From: Pseudomonadota bacterium
GTDB lineage: Bacteria; Desulfobacterota; Syntrophorhabdia; Syntrophorhabdales; Syntrophorhabdaceae
NCBI GenBank assembly: GCA_026388275.1
Contig: JAPLKB010000006.1
Location: forward strand, 1-35,939
DNA length: 35,939 bases
Reading direction: 5' to 3'
In this document: positions 35,735-35,939 of the stretch, one piece after another
Layout: each line of letters begins with the position of its first letter
Position numbering within the stretch: position 1 is the first letter of the stretch
Position numbers and translations under genes: made by a program
Notes under the pieces: model-generated
Seen by the model: the letters and a program-made list of their open reading frames with translations, nothing else
Databases searched by the model: none
Told to the model about the DNA's origin: nothing

Positions 35735-35939
35735 CTACAGGTGGATAACTTTCCATCCGTAATCGTCAATTATGGCAACCAGCCGCCACTGAACATTAGT
35801 AGGTGCTATACGTAACAAAGTCTGCTTTGCCTTATTATTTTGGTTAGTTACACATCATTTCACATTATCCCTAATCCATGCTTTCGTGTCAACAATAATT
35901 TCATCAATTAACGGTTCCAATTCTGAAGACTTCATATGC
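35735..35939 (-). pseudogene. Edge reading frame interrupted by an in-frame TGA
   Basis: On the minus strand a frame runs from the window edge (first ATG 35935, MKSSELEPLIDEIIVDT) to TAG at 35735-35737, interrupted only by TGA at 35855-35857. The part after it reads CVTNQNNKAKQ and ends WRLVAIIDDYGWKVIHL. Both halves look protein-like, and the gene may extend beyond the window. A decayed gene is the simplest reading. Selenocysteine is possible but weakly supported: a CAAAG/CTTTG stem-loop starts about 25 nt after the TGA, further than usual. No family recognised. Confidence 0.35.

Overview
The window reads as a moderately AT-rich chromosome segment of a Gram-negative, strictly anaerobic bacterium. 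The outer-membrane Tol-Pal genes give the envelope type. A module for the lower part of anaerobic benzoyl-CoA degradation (6-hydroxycyclohexene-carbonyl-CoA dehydrogenase, ring-opening hydrolase, dienoyl-CoA hydratase) and a DUF39 homocysteine-synthesis protein give the lifestyle. Together they fit a benzoate- or phenol-degrading, probably syntrophic Desulfobacterota member of the Syntrophorhabdus/Syntrophus kind. That taxonomic call is inference from gene content only.

Bases 1-11931 (plus strand) are the classical informational cluster: end of tuf, rpmG, tRNA-Trp, secE, nusG, rplK, rplA, rplJ, rplL, rpoB, rpoC. A likely L10 leader precedes rplJ, and a long perfect hairpin separates rplL from rpoB. 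Bases 11908-14679 (minus) hold tolB, pal and cpoB. The cpoB stop lies inside the 3' end of rpoC, so the two genes converge and overlap. Bases 15075-18159 (plus) carry an MFS transporter, then three envelope genes (DUF948, YtxH, AI-2E-type permease); the permease has a problematic start. The primary sigma factor rpoD (minus) and a universal stress protein (plus) are divergent, each with a good sigma-70-type promoter, and a 13-bp hairpin lies in the rpoD leader.

Bases 20459-27795 (minus) are two transcription units in series. The upstream one, SDR dehydrogenase - had - oah, starts at a consensus promoter and ends at a strong intrinsic terminator. The next is dch - M24 peptidase - TIM-barrel isomerase - radA, also ending at a strong terminator. 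Upstream of the SDR lies a 58-residue zinc-ribbon gene behind its own perfect promoter and a ~270-nt leader with mutually exclusive pairings. Bases 28574-32526 (minus) hold a possible sulfur module: cysK, DUF39, a PP-loop thiouridylase-like protein and an MBL-fold hydrolase.

Bases 32530-35939 look accessory. A ~640-bp gap carries degenerate repeats of about 47 bp. It is followed by a secreted protein combining a six-cysteine knottin-like module with a permuted NlpC/P60-like domain, then a secreted TPR-DUF1566-MORN protein. At the right edge lies a minus-strand reading frame broken by an in-frame TGA. The knottin protein and the zinc-ribbon leader are the two observations most worth following up. 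Nothing here was tested by database search; all calls rest on reading the sequence.
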